From Cristatella mucedo (lineage: Eukaryota; Bryozoa; Phylactolaemata; Cristatellidae): a DNA stretch of 64,000 bases. Within the stretch, counting starts at the first letter, position 1; each line of letters opens with the position of its first letter. The notes under the pieces were generated by a model. It searched no databases. It saw only the letters and a program-made list of their open reading frames with translations, and had not been told where the DNA came from. A program made the position numbers and the translations under genes. Below, piece by piece: positions 1 through 12,533 of the stretch. The DNA is taken from positions 2,982,501 through 3,046,500 of the forward strand of contig WPIO01000004.1 of assembly GCA_009760855.2 (NCBI GenBank), read 5' to 3'.

Positions 1-1149
1 AGTGAAAACTGACCGGAGTAGATGCGTTTGTAGCCGACACCCTAACGGTGTCGGCGCGAGCGCTGCGATTAGGAGCCGTAGCCGGAAGCTGGTTGCAGAC
101 TTTCTGTGCAAATCGCCTGAGCGGTTGGATCGCCGAGAGATTTCCATTTCGTGCGAGGGACGCTGCGATGAACTGGATGATGCTAACGAGCACGTGGGTG
201 GTCGAGGGCACGTAGCCGGAGCAGCAAAGCTGCAAGAGATGGAGCTAAATGCTTAACAGCACGCGAGGATCTTGACGTATCATCAATTCGATACTTGATA
301 GGGAGCCGACCAAGCTCGGAAGGAAGTGGGGGTTATACTGTAGCTACGCCGTCGACGACAGACCGAATGAGCTGCTCGTTTGCATACCGTCGGCAGACTA
401 TTAAGGACGCTAGCCCGAAATTCCGAATAAAGGGAAGTGCAATAACATGGACGCGGTGTCACGAATATGTGAACAGGTCTAGTTGTATCGTCCTCTTATT
501 CAAGTTGGGCATGGATTGGCCAAATTTCCTTAAAGGATTTTAGGCCGACTTGAAAGTGGCGGAAATGTACTCCTATCTAGCGACTCGTTGGCTTGCATTA
601 GCTCGCCCAGATGTCAGGTCTCCCCCCTGGAGTTATGCTAGCTCAACGATCTGGAGCATTAGGTATTTCAACTTTCAGGTGACACTAGGTTCGCCCGCCA
701 CTAATATGTCCATCTTATTTGATTATTGTTAACCTTTAGCAAGTTATAAGGAATTCAATGTTGCTAATCCTGTTGCTATCTTATTCATGTCTACGGATCA
801 GACTTGAGAGCGAACACTTGTCGGTCCCATTTGCCAGGATTTTCTTCAAAAATAGTTTCAACAGATGGGAGGAAAGCGAACAGGGTTATGCGGGTGTCAG
901 TTTTCTTTTTTAAATCTTTTCAAGTACGAAGGTATCTTGACGTCAACCTGTAGCGAGTTCAAGGATTTGAGAGCATATAAGGGAAGGCACACTCGATAAA
1001 CGAATTGACGACAGTTTCAGGCACTACGCAAAGACTGGAGTTGGTATCCGGTTAAATTTAGTATGCCGAAGCCGCTAGGCGAGAATTGTAACATCTTGAT
1101 TCGTAAGTTTAAGAAAATTGCCCGATTAAGATTAAACGGGGCGGAAACC
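1..1149. other. Unassigned AT-balanced DNA
   Basis: No recognisable coding exon, RNA gene or mobile element. Short open frames on the plus strand (for example 2-256 and 295-543) have no domain, no conserved motif and no splice context that I can recognise. I treat them as chance frames. Confidence 0.5.
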
Positions 1150-2365
1150 CGAAGTACACTAATAATAATAGTAATGCAGTTGATGAAGCGCCCTCAGATA
1201 ATTCAATCTCTTTCCAGGCGCTTTACATTTGCTGCAAAGGGAAACAAAATTGAATGGTGAATGATACCATGCTTGATAAACAACATGAATAACATGGTTA
1301 GGGGTGACGTGCGCAGCCTCAGCATGCAAGTGTGGTTGGTGGCAGCATGCACAGTGTCAGCATGCAGAAGCACATCAAGGATGAATCACAGGGACCCACT
1401 AACTGCTGTCCTAAGTAGGTGTGTTTTTAAGTTATTTTTAAATGTGGTCAAGTCAGGGGATATTGTGACGCAAGTCGGGAGGGAGTTCCAGGCTTTGAGA
1501 GCGTATGCACTAAATGCATGGTCTTTAAACGATTTGAGGCTTGTACGCGGTATTAGCAAACTTTTAAATTCCGAAAAGCAGGTGGTACGATGCTTGGCCT
1601 GGTGGGGGAGTGGATCTGAGAGATAGGCTGGAGTCAAAGAATAAAGTGACCTAAAGGTGAGCGATTAAACCTTCAAGTCGATCCGTTGCTTGACTGGTAG
1701 CTATTGCAGGTCGGCAAGAAGGGGTTGGATATGGCAGCTGTGTAACTCACGACAGACAAACCTAGCGACAGAGTTTTGCACCAGCTGTATGCGCCTAGTT
1801 GCACAGATCAGCAAGCAGTGAGTTACTGAAGTCAAGACGGGATGTAACAAATGCATGGACCAATTAAGATGTGGTGCCCCTGTCTAAACAAGCACACATT
1901 TTAGCAATGTTACCTACCTAAAAGTAGGCAGACTTGACTGTGGAGCTGAATGAAAGGTCACTTGGAACAGGACACCTAGATTTCGTACAGATGCAATAGG
2001 AGATCTGCTCGAAGAGCCAATTTTGGGCTTTAGGTTTTCTAGTTTCTGGATCACACTTGGTTTGCCCAAAACTGCTAGGTTGGTTTTATCACTATTCAAT
2101 TTAAGAATGTTTGCTGCCATCCATGTATGGATGTCATCAATACATGAAGCAAGGGAGTTGAGACAATTCGCCGTGCTGGAGGGCTGGGAGGGATCAAAGC
2201 AATGTACAATTGAGTGTCATAGGCATAGCAGTGAAAGCCTAGATCGTGGCTGGCAATCCCATCAGCAAGAGGAAGAGTATAAACCGTGAAAAGAGCCGGA
2301 CCTAGCACGGAGCCCCGAGTTACCCCATATTTCAGAGGTACCTCGGATGATCTAGTAATCTTCAA
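1150..2365 (-). mobile_element. F1 LINE (L2/CR1-like) copy, 5'-truncated and decayed
   Basis: A non-LTR retrotransposon fragment read on the minus strand. The element's 3' end lies at low coordinates: an (AAT)n tail near 1160 followed by the family's conserved terminal stretch. Upstream in sense come the C-terminal region (frame 1386-1637, with AWNSLPTCVT and DLTTFKNNLKTHL), the segment after the palm (1914-2120, MAANILKLNSDKTNL) and the palm itself (2096-2365, VLGPALFTVYTLPLAD). The catalytic box reads YAYDTQLY where active copies have YADDTQLY, so a key aspartate is lost. Several frame changes separate the pieces. It ends at 2365 just after the PLKYGV motif, so the endonuclease and RT fingers are missing. 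A head-to-head neighbour starts about 190 bp away. Confidence 0.85.
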
Positions 2366-2554
2366 GTTTCTTGATAGTCTGCTAACTTCGTATTGAGTAA
2401 CGAGTCTGAGAAAACCGCTGCCGTGAAATCCTAGAAAACCCGGAAAAACCTAGCTCTACTGCCCTATTCACAAAATCAAACTTTTTGGGTAATAAATTTC
2501 ACTATTCGTCTTTTTAATGCATAAGCTCTTTCTAACAAAACATGCGACCTATGA

Positions 2555-3630
2555 ACAGACTGTGTTGCATAGTTTTGATCCCTGTCATCCCTCCAGCACG
2601 TCCAATTCTCTCAAATCCGTTGCCGCATGTATTGATGAAATCCGTGCATGGATGGCAACCAATTTTCTTAAGTTGATTTATGATAAAACCAGCTTACTAA
2701 TTATGGGCAAACCAAGTGTGATTCATAAATTGGAAAGATTAACACTCACAATCGCCTCTGGCAGCATATCTCCTGGTGAATCTAAACGAAATCTAGGTGT
2801 CCTGTTCCTAAGTGACCTTTCATTAGACGACCACACCAGCTCCACAGTCAAGTCCGCCTACTCTGACCTACATAAAATTGCTAAAATTCGGACTTGTTTT
2901 GACGGGAATGCAACATCTAAAATGGTCCATTCATTTTTGACATCCAGTCTTGACTTCTGTAACCCACTGTTTGCTGGTCTACCGGAGAGTGCAATCAGGC
3001 GCATACAAGTATTGCAAACCTCTGCAGCTAGGCTTGTCTGTCGTGAGCTTCGCATTTGCCATATCACACCACTTCTCGCCAACCTGCAGCGGCTCCAAGT
3101 CAAGCAGCTTATCGACCTCAAGGTTTTGTCACTCACTTTTAGATCCCTTGATTCTTTGGCTCCAGCCTACCTATCAGATCTACTGGCCCACCAGACCAAG
3201 CATCGTACCACCTGCTACTCGTAATTTAACTGTTTACCTGTACTTCATACAAACCACAAATCCTTTAGAGACCGTGTCTACAGTTCATATGCACCCAAAG
3301 CCTGCATATCACTCTCGACTTGCGTCTCAACATCTACTGACTTAGCAAATTTTAAAAAGAAAGTAAAAACGCATATGCTTATCACAACATTAAGCGAGTC
3401 CCTGTGATACGTCCTTGGTGTGCTTATGCCTGTTGACACTGCAGGCTGCCACTAACCATACTTGCTTGCTCACCCAGTGAATGTCACACCTATCCATGTT
3501 ATGCTTGTCATTTATTTAGCACGCTACCACTAGCCATTCAATCGAGCTTTGCAGCAAATGTAAAGTGCCTACAAAGAGATCAAGTTCTTCGAGGGCGTTC
3601 TATCTAATTTATTATTATTATTATCATTTT
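2555..3630 (+). mobile_element. F1 LINE copy, post-palm to 3' end
   Basis: Sense-strand F1 fragment. One frame from 2517 to 3224 (235 codons) starts in flanking DNA and then matches the family from the FDP residues just after the RT catalytic box, through AACIDEIRAWMA, MGKPSV, SLDDH and the LVCRELR-CHITPLLA region. A frameshift near 3180 moves the last part (LSDLLAHQTKH into the AWNSLPT equivalent) to another frame. The 3' untranslated part carries the family's GTGCTGACACTG-like repeats, the terminal stretch near 3565-3605 and an (ATT)n tail at about 3607-3626. It contains no catalytic residues, so it cannot move itself. Confidence 0.85.
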
Positions 3631-5240
3631 CACAAGAAATGCAAGAACGCGTAATCCTCATCAAGAGATGAGACACATTTTTAGTGAGGCTAAATTGTAT
3701 GCAGATATTGTTTCGTTGTGGCACCAGCGAGGCGGATGCGGGACTTATCACTTATCACGTGGCTACGACATTTTTGCTACCAAATTATTATTATTATTGT
3801 TATTATTATTATTGCTGCGACATTATTGCTACCAAATAGAACTCGGTCGGCTATTGCCAGCCCGGGAAGTGTTAACGAACAGGGTCATGTCCCTGTCATG
3901 CTAGAGGCAGAGATAGCATGAACCCTTGGTAAATCAGCTTCGCGTGCCCACAAGGAATGCCACGATTTTGAAATCTCCAAGCATTCACCTCTCAGCAGAA
4001 CTCATCACGTCCACCGAGGTCTTAATGCTGGCCAAGTCGTCTTAAAATGAACAGAGTGAGCCAGAGAGCTAGAGAGTTAGGTTCAGGAGGAACGCTTTTC
4101 TTCCGTTTTAAAGAATTTAATCCATCTCGATAAATTGGCCACACACTTAGAAAAAAATGATAGCTCTCTATGGACAAGCGCCAAGATGCAGAGAAGGAAG
4201 CGGGTATTTGGAACCTGCTCAATACTGAGGTAGAAGTCGTGGGAGACCTGAAAAATTTACTGGCGGTAGATGGTCAGGCGGGGTAACATTCTGCGCACTT
4301 GCCAAAGCTACCATTTCGGCGAAAGAAAAACTTGACGATCGAAGGGCGTGGGCTTTCGAGCGACACAAAGTCGTGGAATTCTTGCTAAAAACTTGTTTGT
4401 AACTATCGACGCACCTAGTGAAAAGAAAAGATTTCAATGTGCAGCCCACCCAGCAGTCACGTTTCTAAAAAGTATTCCCATGCAGCAGCTCTTGGGGTGT
4501 TTGGTGGTAAAAGAAGGAAACTTGATGTATTGCTTGACAAGGTCGAGGTCATGATTTTACCCGAGATCATAAAGACGGCTGCTGATAACTCGCAGGTTTT
4601 TCGCGTCCTAGCTTTTGCTGACAATTTGTGGAATTTTTGGAACAAATTCTATTTTTGTGTCGGTTCATGCAGCAACTGTGAAGCCTTAATTGGGTGTATA
4701 AATTTGCATTCGGACTCCTGCTGAGCTAACTGTTGAGGTCAAGGACACAATCTCTGATGCTCAGCAATCTTCTTTACTTTACCGTAGACGGTGTACCCTG
4801 GGAGCACTTCAAATGTTGCCGAATTCGTCCCTTCCCGCAACACGAGTATCAGTAAAATTTTTTATGACATTTAATACTCCGATGCGGCTATGCGTAGCAT
4901 TATAATGCAATAGGGTGACGGAGAAGACTCCCTCAGAAGAAGAAGACTCGCTCAGTTGTTCTGTGTTCAAAGGATCATTGTCTGCAGTTTTCGTGTCGTC
5001 CGAAAGCTCCTGTTCGTTCCCACGAATATTTCAGTATAGCTCCATCTGCGATGTTACCAATGAAATTTTAGCATGGTAACTGCTGCAATCTCGTGACCGC
5101 CACATACATGCAGGCAAACAGAGTTTGTGCGGCTATGACCATGATACGATCAAGTTGGCTGTCATCTATGTAACCAAATCGATTGGAATTCCTATTTTTA
5201 TTCTTAACTTAATTTTCCACTGTGTTTTGAAAGTCTGGGT
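3631..5240. other. Unassigned region with small ATT repeat
   Basis: About 1.6 kb without a recognisable gene. At 3784-3821 there is an (ATT)n run whose two sides repeat a short phrase (GCTACCAAAT before and after), a small tandem duplication around the microsatellite. Open frames at 4348-4724 overlap on both strands and show no family signature. Confidence 0.45.
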
Positions 5241-5441
5241 GAAGATGTGTGCTAATGGAATAAATGTGTTGGATATTCTGAGCATACTTGAGAGAGTAGC
5301 TAGCTCAATCTTGGGCACACAAGACATGATGAACGATGCTTGGACCGGGGAGAACGTGGCAAGTCGTAGTCGCAATCGCTCGTGCTAGGCTGAACTGACT
5401 CTACACGCCTGCCGATGTTTTCCAGTTGCCAGAGCTATCTG

Positions 5442-6430
5442 CACATGAATGGCAGCAAACTTTCTTAAACCGAATAATAATAAAACTAATTTACTAGTAG
5501 TAATGTGCAAACCAACTATGATTCCCAAATTGGAAAGGCTAACGCACCTAATCGCCTCTGCCAGCATATCTCCTGTTGAATCTGCACGAAATCTGAGTGT
5601 CTTGTTCCCAAGTGACTTTTCATTAGACGACCACATCAGCTCCACCGGTAAGTCTGCCTACTTCAGCTACATAACATTGCTAAAATTCGGGCTTGTTTAG
5701 GCAGGGATAGCAAACCTTAATTGATCCAAGCGTTTGCGAAATCTTGTCTTAACTTATGTAGCTCACTGCTTGCTGGTCTACCGGCTTGTGGAATCAGGCA
5801 CTTACAGCTCCTACAAACTTCTTCAGCTAAGCTTGTCGGTCGTGAGCTTTGCAGTTGCCACATCACACCACTTCTCGCCGACCTGCACTGGCTCCCAGTC
5901 AAGCAAGGGATCGACTTTAAGATTTTGTCGCTGACTTTTAGGTCACTTCATTTTTTGGCTCCAGCCTATCTCTCAGATCTACTGCCCCACCAAGCCAAGC
6001 ATCGTACCACCCGCTTCTCAGAATCTAATTGTTCACCTACACTTTGTACAATCCTCAAATCCTTTGGAGACCGTGCCTTTAGTTTGTGTGCTCCCAATGC
6101 TTGGAACTCACTCCCGACTTGCGTCACGACATTTCTAACTTGACCACAATTAAAAATAAATTAAAAACGCACCTATTTAGGACAGTATCTAGTGGGTCCC
6201 TGTGATTCGTTCTTAATGTGCTAATGCGTGCTGACACTGTTGCATGCTTCCACTAACCACACTTGCATGCTTACCCTGTGCATGTCACCCCTAATCATGT
6301 TACGCTTGTTGTCGTTAAGCTTGCCAGCCACTAACCATTTGATTACGCTTACTTTTCAGCAAATTGAGAGCGTCTAGAAAGAGACAGCGTTCTATAAATG
6401 TACTAGTGTTATTGTCATTGTTATTCTTGT
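5442..6430 (+). mobile_element. F1 LINE copy inserted in duplicated segment A
   Basis: Sense-strand F1 fragment. Coding remnants are 5449-5700 (MAANFLKPNNNKTNL, ISPVESARNLSVLF, DDHISSTGKSAYF) and 5721-6143 (LLAGLPACGIRHLQLLQ, ITPLLADLHWLPVKQ, AWNSLPTCVTT), separated by a frameshift near 5700. The 3' part shows the family terminal stretch near 6365-6400 and a weak TTATT tail. A 6-bp direct repeat TATCTG flanks it (5436-5441 and 6431-6436) and is a candidate target-site duplication. The paralogous segment near 34.5 kb has no LINE here, which supports a true insertion. It is 5'-truncated after the RT catalytic box. Confidence 0.85.
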
Positions 6431-7111
6431 TATCTGGCTGGTCCGTAAATGAATGGTTCATGTCCAGGTCATAGCCATCGCTTAACCTGGCGGCAGCAGC
6501 AGAGGGTTACAGGCCAAGCCTTCCTCTAAGATGAGCATCCACGGTACATGGCGGATTGCGTCGCATCAAAGTGCCGACCTGAAGCACCTTCACGAGCTCA
6601 AGTTTAAATCGCGCGCAGTGGAAGAAGCTCTCGGCTTTGAAAATTGGGCTGCCGTCTTTAATAAAAGCGATAGTCCGTGCAGAAGTGTTTGGTTCGAAGG
6701 CACTGTGACACCCCCGTATCGTCAGTGGACCTATTAAGTCAAGAAAGATTTTAACATTCTCATGATGTTAGTTGGATAAGAAAGCTCCTAGTTTACCGAT
6801 AATTTCCGGGCCTCACCAAAAGGGTATTCGATGCCATTGGTTGCGATTGATCAAAAGTGGGAATAGCTGCAAAGCTGTCAACACAGAAGTTTTTAAATGA
6901 TGCTAATCTCAGCGGACTGTCATAATCTTGAAAAGTAGCTAACCACTCACCTGAAATATGTAGCTCAATACATTTGATTGAGAGACTATATATTAGAGCG
7001 GATAAAGGATGATAATTCGCGTCGTCCATGGTTGGAGTTGAACTCAAGATCATCTAGACTTGTGGGAGTCGTGCTAACTATTTGCCCTGTTATCTCTCTT
7101 TTTCCCTGCCG

Positions 7112-7383
<272 letters not shown>

Positions 7384-7640
7384 GCATACACGACTCTGCA
7401 CGGTAGGCCACCGGCGAAGGCTGGCAAGTAGCCTAGAGCTGAGTGTTACAGACTGTGAACCCTACGTCACTCGGGCTTTATGGCCGGTGAGCTATGTTCC
7501 ATGTTGCTTGATACCGGACTATAGCCGGGCGGATAAGCGCTGCTTACTCGTAGTTCAGGTAATTCTGAAGGGCATTCCACAAAAATTCTTTCAGGTGACA
7601 GCAACGTCGGTGACTAGCAGCCTCGATGGCAAGCTGCCAT

Positions 7641-7989
7641 TGTATGGCTAGACGCCCCCAGTATTACAGTTTCACAACCTGTGAACATTTTTTGACCACA
7701 GCGTCAACTAGACGAACACAAGTATGACAGAAAAATATAGATCAATCACTCATATTATAGATTTGAATAATATTTACCTGCCCTATCCACCAATTCAAAT
7801 GTAAAATGTACCCTTACTTTAGAAAGTCCGAAAACATCATACTCGTATCTGTTTTTATTTTTTGTTACTGGAAGATCAGTTAACAAAGCTACTAAATCTG
7901 TGACGATAGTCTTGTAGAATGATGCCCCAACTGTAATTCCATGCCTGCAAAAATCATAACAAATGATATCAAAAGCACTGCCGTAACAT
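7641..7989. other. Unassigned AT-rich spacer
   Basis: Lies between the end of duplicated segment A and the first recognisable position of the 8-17 kb tandem unit. I see no gene or repeat signature in it. The left edge of the tandem unit could lie inside this stretch, because the comparable part of unit 2 is occupied by a LINE tail. Confidence 0.4.
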
Positions 7990-9397
7990 CACACGACAAT
8001 GAGATTTCGAGCTTTATCTCCAAGGAGCGCTCATAAAAAATTCTCACCGCTATCACAGTGTGCATATTTCTGTAGACGGTATCCGAGGGTTCAGACGTCG
8101 AACAAGAATCTGAGCTCTCTTTTCCGGTTGGCGAGGAGTTTCGCACAACAATCAACCAGGCCGGGTACGCCCAGCTTATCCGCGGCCTGTGTACGTGTTA
8201 CAGGAAGTTTTAAAACACTATTAAACTTTCCCAAAAAGTCAGTCAGCTTATTACCAAAGTATCGCCTAGGCATTGCAGACTGTGACTGAACAAGGCGGCT
8301 AAACCTGAGCTCATTTACAAAGTTTCAAAAAGACCTACTAGCACTTGCAAGCCTGTTAAGAAAAAGAAGTAGGTAACGGGATCGCTGTGACCATGCAGGG
8401 CATTACTTACGGCCATTACGTCCGATAATTTGTCAAGCGCTAATCGACCGAGAAAGTTTTTCTCATAGTCCCCAACAATAAATTCGTTGCCTGTATTGAG
8501 CTCGGCATTTCCTACTGAATTTACCTGCTGGAAATGGAGCATTGACGGATTGTCCTACAAATCACGAAGGTACAAACTGACGATCTATTATAAAAAAGAG
8601 AGCAGAGTTCCAGGATGCGAGAAAACTGCTGCGCTCGTACATACTTGATGATATCTGCACCACTCGAGAATTATTTGCAGCGTTCCAACATCCATCGTCC
8701 CCATCGAAATTTCGCGAGAACTCTCATTTATGTCTTAAATGAAAGTTATAAGCCAGCCATTTTTCAAAAATCCCAATATAAGTTCTGTTTTTAGCCCTGG
8801 CTGGAAATCATTTTTCCATAATTGTAAAAAATTGGAGAAAGTAAAAAATGCATTGCGACAAACGATCGCGTGCAATGCCAATGAAAGCAAAATGTTGAAA
8901 TATATTGAATACAACGTGCAATTCATTAAAATGTGGCAATTCTATGAAAGTGTTTTACACAAACATCATCTAAGGGAGCAAGAGCAAATCTCCGTAGCCG
9001 TCCATTAATTAAAAGGTTAGCAAAAGGCTGATACCTGCCTTAGTTGCACTATTTTCAGCAATGGGCTTAGGTTCCGTGCATGCGCATGCAAATGGTACGT
9101 AGCAAAGAGCATATATCGGACCATGTATTCTACAGAGAGGCTACCGCTATTGCTTCTTGCGACAAGTCTGTATCAGATATAACACGAATACACCGTTGCA
9201 TTTTCTCTAAAAAAAATTTAAACGAACACAGTATTTTTTACTGAATGATAATTTCCATGCAATGCACACAATACAAGTATATCTCGTCAATAAGGGTTAT
9301 ATCCAACTAGTACATTTATTGCTCCTACGTTTCGAGAAAAAAATTCTTGAGATAAATAAACGTGTTGTAACATATAGCTTTTAGTCTGTACTAAAAG

Positions 9398-9538
9398 AAA
9401 TAATATGATTCATTTGCATACTGCCTCAAAAGAACTTAATCTCTGTTCAGGCGCTTCACATATGTCTCGGGGCTCGAGCCCACGACCTCAGCCAGACGTT
9501 GGTCGGGGCGAGTACCTTAACCACTGGACCAAACCAGC
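9398..9538 (-). mobile_element. SINE-B: tRNA-derived SINE with F1 LINE tail
   Basis: Read on the minus strand it starts with a tRNA-like head (GGTCCAGTGGTTAAGG as an A-box region, GTCGTGGGCTCGAGCCC with the B box), then a short body, then a 3' end resembling the F1 terminus (GCGCCTGAACAGAGATTAAG). It is flanked by a perfect 9-bp direct repeat TACTAAAAG at 9389-9397 and 9539-9547. Tandem unit 2 has only one copy of this site (TACTAAAGG at 18829-18837), so it is an empty site. Confidence 0.85.
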
Positions 9539-10035
9539 TACTAAAAGTTACTTGTTTTAAGGAGAGTGGCGACCATTTAATTCTGCGGCTGTGGCTGCTA
9601 ACCTTGGTGCGCTTAAGATCAGTTCAACTCAGGACACTGAGATGCACTTATTTTCAAACCCAGCGTTAGTAAATAGCTACTTGAGGTGCGTAGCAAAAGA
9701 TAGAAATCTCTTTGGACGCAACGAAACTATCGTTATCATTATTGTTAATAACAATAAAGTTAGGATACTGTGTGGGACCTTAAATAAAAGAAGACATGAT
9801 GGTTTGGCTGAGCAGATTCTTTAAAGCTCCAGTCGACCAAATAAACTCGGCTACGTTCTATGCATTTGCTAACATAGCTTTAGTTTAATTTAAATTCAGA
9901 GAGTGTCAACATTCACTATCGTGTAATCCAACAAGCATTTCCAATCTAGAGTTAATCCTGTAAACACTGTGATTTATATGAAAGATAGAAATATTAAATG
10001 CTCCCAGCGTAGTTGTAAGCCTTTAAATTAAAAAC

Positions 10036-10610
10036 TAATAATAATGGGAGGAATACGTTCAATATAACGCTGACAGGGAATTATATCTCTTGGCAGTTTA
10101 CATTTTCTGCAAAGAAGCACGATCGAATTTTTGGTGGTAGCGCGCTCAATACCAACAAGCATAACATGGTTAGGGGTTAAATGCACAGGGTCAGCATGCA
10201 ATTATAGCTAGTGCCAGCATGCACAGTGTCAGCACGCATAAGCACATGAAGGTCTAATCACAGGGACCCACTTAATGCTGTGATAAATAGATGCGTTTTT
10301 AGTTCGTTTTTGAGTCAGGAGATGTCATAACGCAAGTCGGAGGCTTTGGAAGCATACGAACTACAGGCATGGTCTCCGCATAATTTGAGTTTCATACGAG
10401 GTATAGGTAAGCGATTAGATTCCGAAAAGCGGGTGGTACGATGCCTTGCCTAATTGGGGAGTAGACGCGATACAAAATTTTGAAGTCAATGCTTTGTTTG
10501 ACTGGGAGCCAGTGCAGGTTGGCGAGAAGTGGTGATATATGGCAAGTGAGCTGCGACGACAGAATAGCCAATCTTTAAAGTTATGCACCAGCTGTAAGCA
10601 CCTTGCTGTT
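10036..10610 (-). mobile_element. F1 LINE 3' fragment
   Basis: Minus-strand F1 3' region. It has a short AAT tail near 10038, untranslated text (ATAACATGGTTAGGGGT, CAGCATGCA repeats), the final codons of ORF2 (the sequence before CACAGGGACCCACT), then the WNSLPT and LHWLPVKQ regions in antisense. Frames are broken. It interrupts tandem unit 1, and I find no counterpart in unit 2. Confidence 0.8.
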
Positions 10611-12442
10611 TTAATTTTCTTAGCTTACAATTTTATGATATAGTAAACGTCAGATGATTGAGGTACTCAGACATAGATATTTTCCAATCCATCTTGCACG
10701 TTACTAGCTATGGCATCAACGGGTTTACCGCAGAGCGGATATATTTTTTAAATCGAATACACACTAATAATTTGATGTGAGCGAATGCTATGGAACACTT
10801 TCTGAAGTATGTCTAACTGGTCGGACTGCCAAAAGCCCAAACACAGTTTCAACTTGGTCCTAACTGAATAAATACTAACAAGCCTAACTTACTGGGGTTA
10901 AAGATTAAGCTTCAGCAGGCGGAGTCTAAATGGAACTGCTGTACGAAATATTTACGTCGCTCGAACCTTGAACTGTTGGGGAAAAATAAGCTTAAAAGCA
11001 TTGAATAAAAATTCACATGTTGCCACACAGGAGAATGCGATCTCGTAGGAGCTTGACGCTGTCTCATAGCTTACCTATGTGAACCTTTGTAAGGAATGGC
11101 GCGATGGTAGAGTCAACATGCAAAGAAGACCCATTAAACGTCGAAATTACAAAAGCTGCATATTCTCGTCGCGAAGCCATGATAAGAAGAAATCTAAGGC
11201 AATCAGGAAGAGAAAAAACAGCTTAAACTTAATTGAAGGGATACGTTATAATATAGTGTAAACAGCTAGCAAACTTGCAAACAGGGTGAATAGCCACGGC
11301 GCATTATTATGCCGACAATTTTGTATAACAGCTTTAAAAATAGTAATACAACTCCGTCGTCCAGCACAGAAGAAGGAAATCTGCGAAGCTGGAATGTTTA
11401 CTGAAACATTTGTCTGCACGGTCTGACTGTTTACCAACACGGTTCCTTGGCATCAGCGTGAAATAAGTAATGCTAACAGGATATGCAATAAAAACTGGCT
11501 TACTGGATGAGCTGTGCAACACCCCCAACCACAGGCCAGCTGTCAGAGGCACATTGAACTTATTTTTCCCATTAAGCAACAGGAAATTAGAATCAAATCT
11601 TTAAAAAACAATATGAACCCCTATTATTAAAGGTTAGCCTAGGATTTTGTTGTACGGTATGACTTTGCATAGTTAAGCTCAATGTAAATGCAGTAAGTCG
11701 AGTCACCAGTACTGCAATTGGTTTGCAAATAGTTCAACTCGGCTTGAAGAAGCCGGTTACAGAACCTAAAAAGAGAGTAACTATTTGAGTTTCTCAAATA
11801 TACCGAAAATAGGCGAACCATAAAAACTGTACACCTTTTATGTGCTATTAACGAACGTGGAAGTTTTCCCAAATGTGTACATGGTGGAAATTTGCTTATC
11901 ATTAGCTCATTAAAAGCACGCATCAAGTGTTACTGTCCAAGACATTTTACAAGCTCAGCTTTAGAATGACAAATCTTAATAACTACCCATTTCAGGAGAA
12001 ATGTGTCCACTCATGGTAGTGTGTAGTCGTATCCAAAAACTAATGAAGTAAGCAATGAGCACATCAATTTTCAGTTTCCTTTTAAAAACCGGAGGAGTGA
12101 AAATGCTGCCGCTTTAAAATAGCAGGCTGGTCATTATTTCATATCTTGACAAACGAACATTTTCTTTAATTAAAGGCTGTTAAAACCAAGCCCTGGAGGC
12201 AGACGTTTCAAATCGTATCACTATACTCGTGGCAGCAGTATCGCCTTGTCTTAAACCGGTCAGATTGACCATAACGATAAATCAGAGGGGTTTCAGGGAT
12301 GAGTACAAACTTATCCAGGTGATGAATAATATACGTATGGGACTTAAGCTGTCTACTCTCTGAGTTGACAGTCGTCATCAATAAGAGTCACGTCTGGTAA
12401 AGCACCCTAACAGCCACAGCTAGATGCGATCGAATGCTAACT

Positions 12443-12533
12443 AACGATAATAATAATCATAATAATAACAACGACAATACATTCGTATTTCGCACTTGGA
12501 GAACTGAGTCTCTTTCTAGGCACTTAAAAAATG
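12443..12533 (-). mobile_element. Short F1 LINE tail (about 90 bp)
   Basis: Only the last part of F1 is present: AAGTGCCTAGAAAGAGACT in minus-strand sense, then a degenerate junction and a long mixed ATT/GTT tail. Upstream in sense it joins directly to unrelated GC-rich DNA (12540-13497) instead of the rest of the LINE. Confidence 0.75.
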
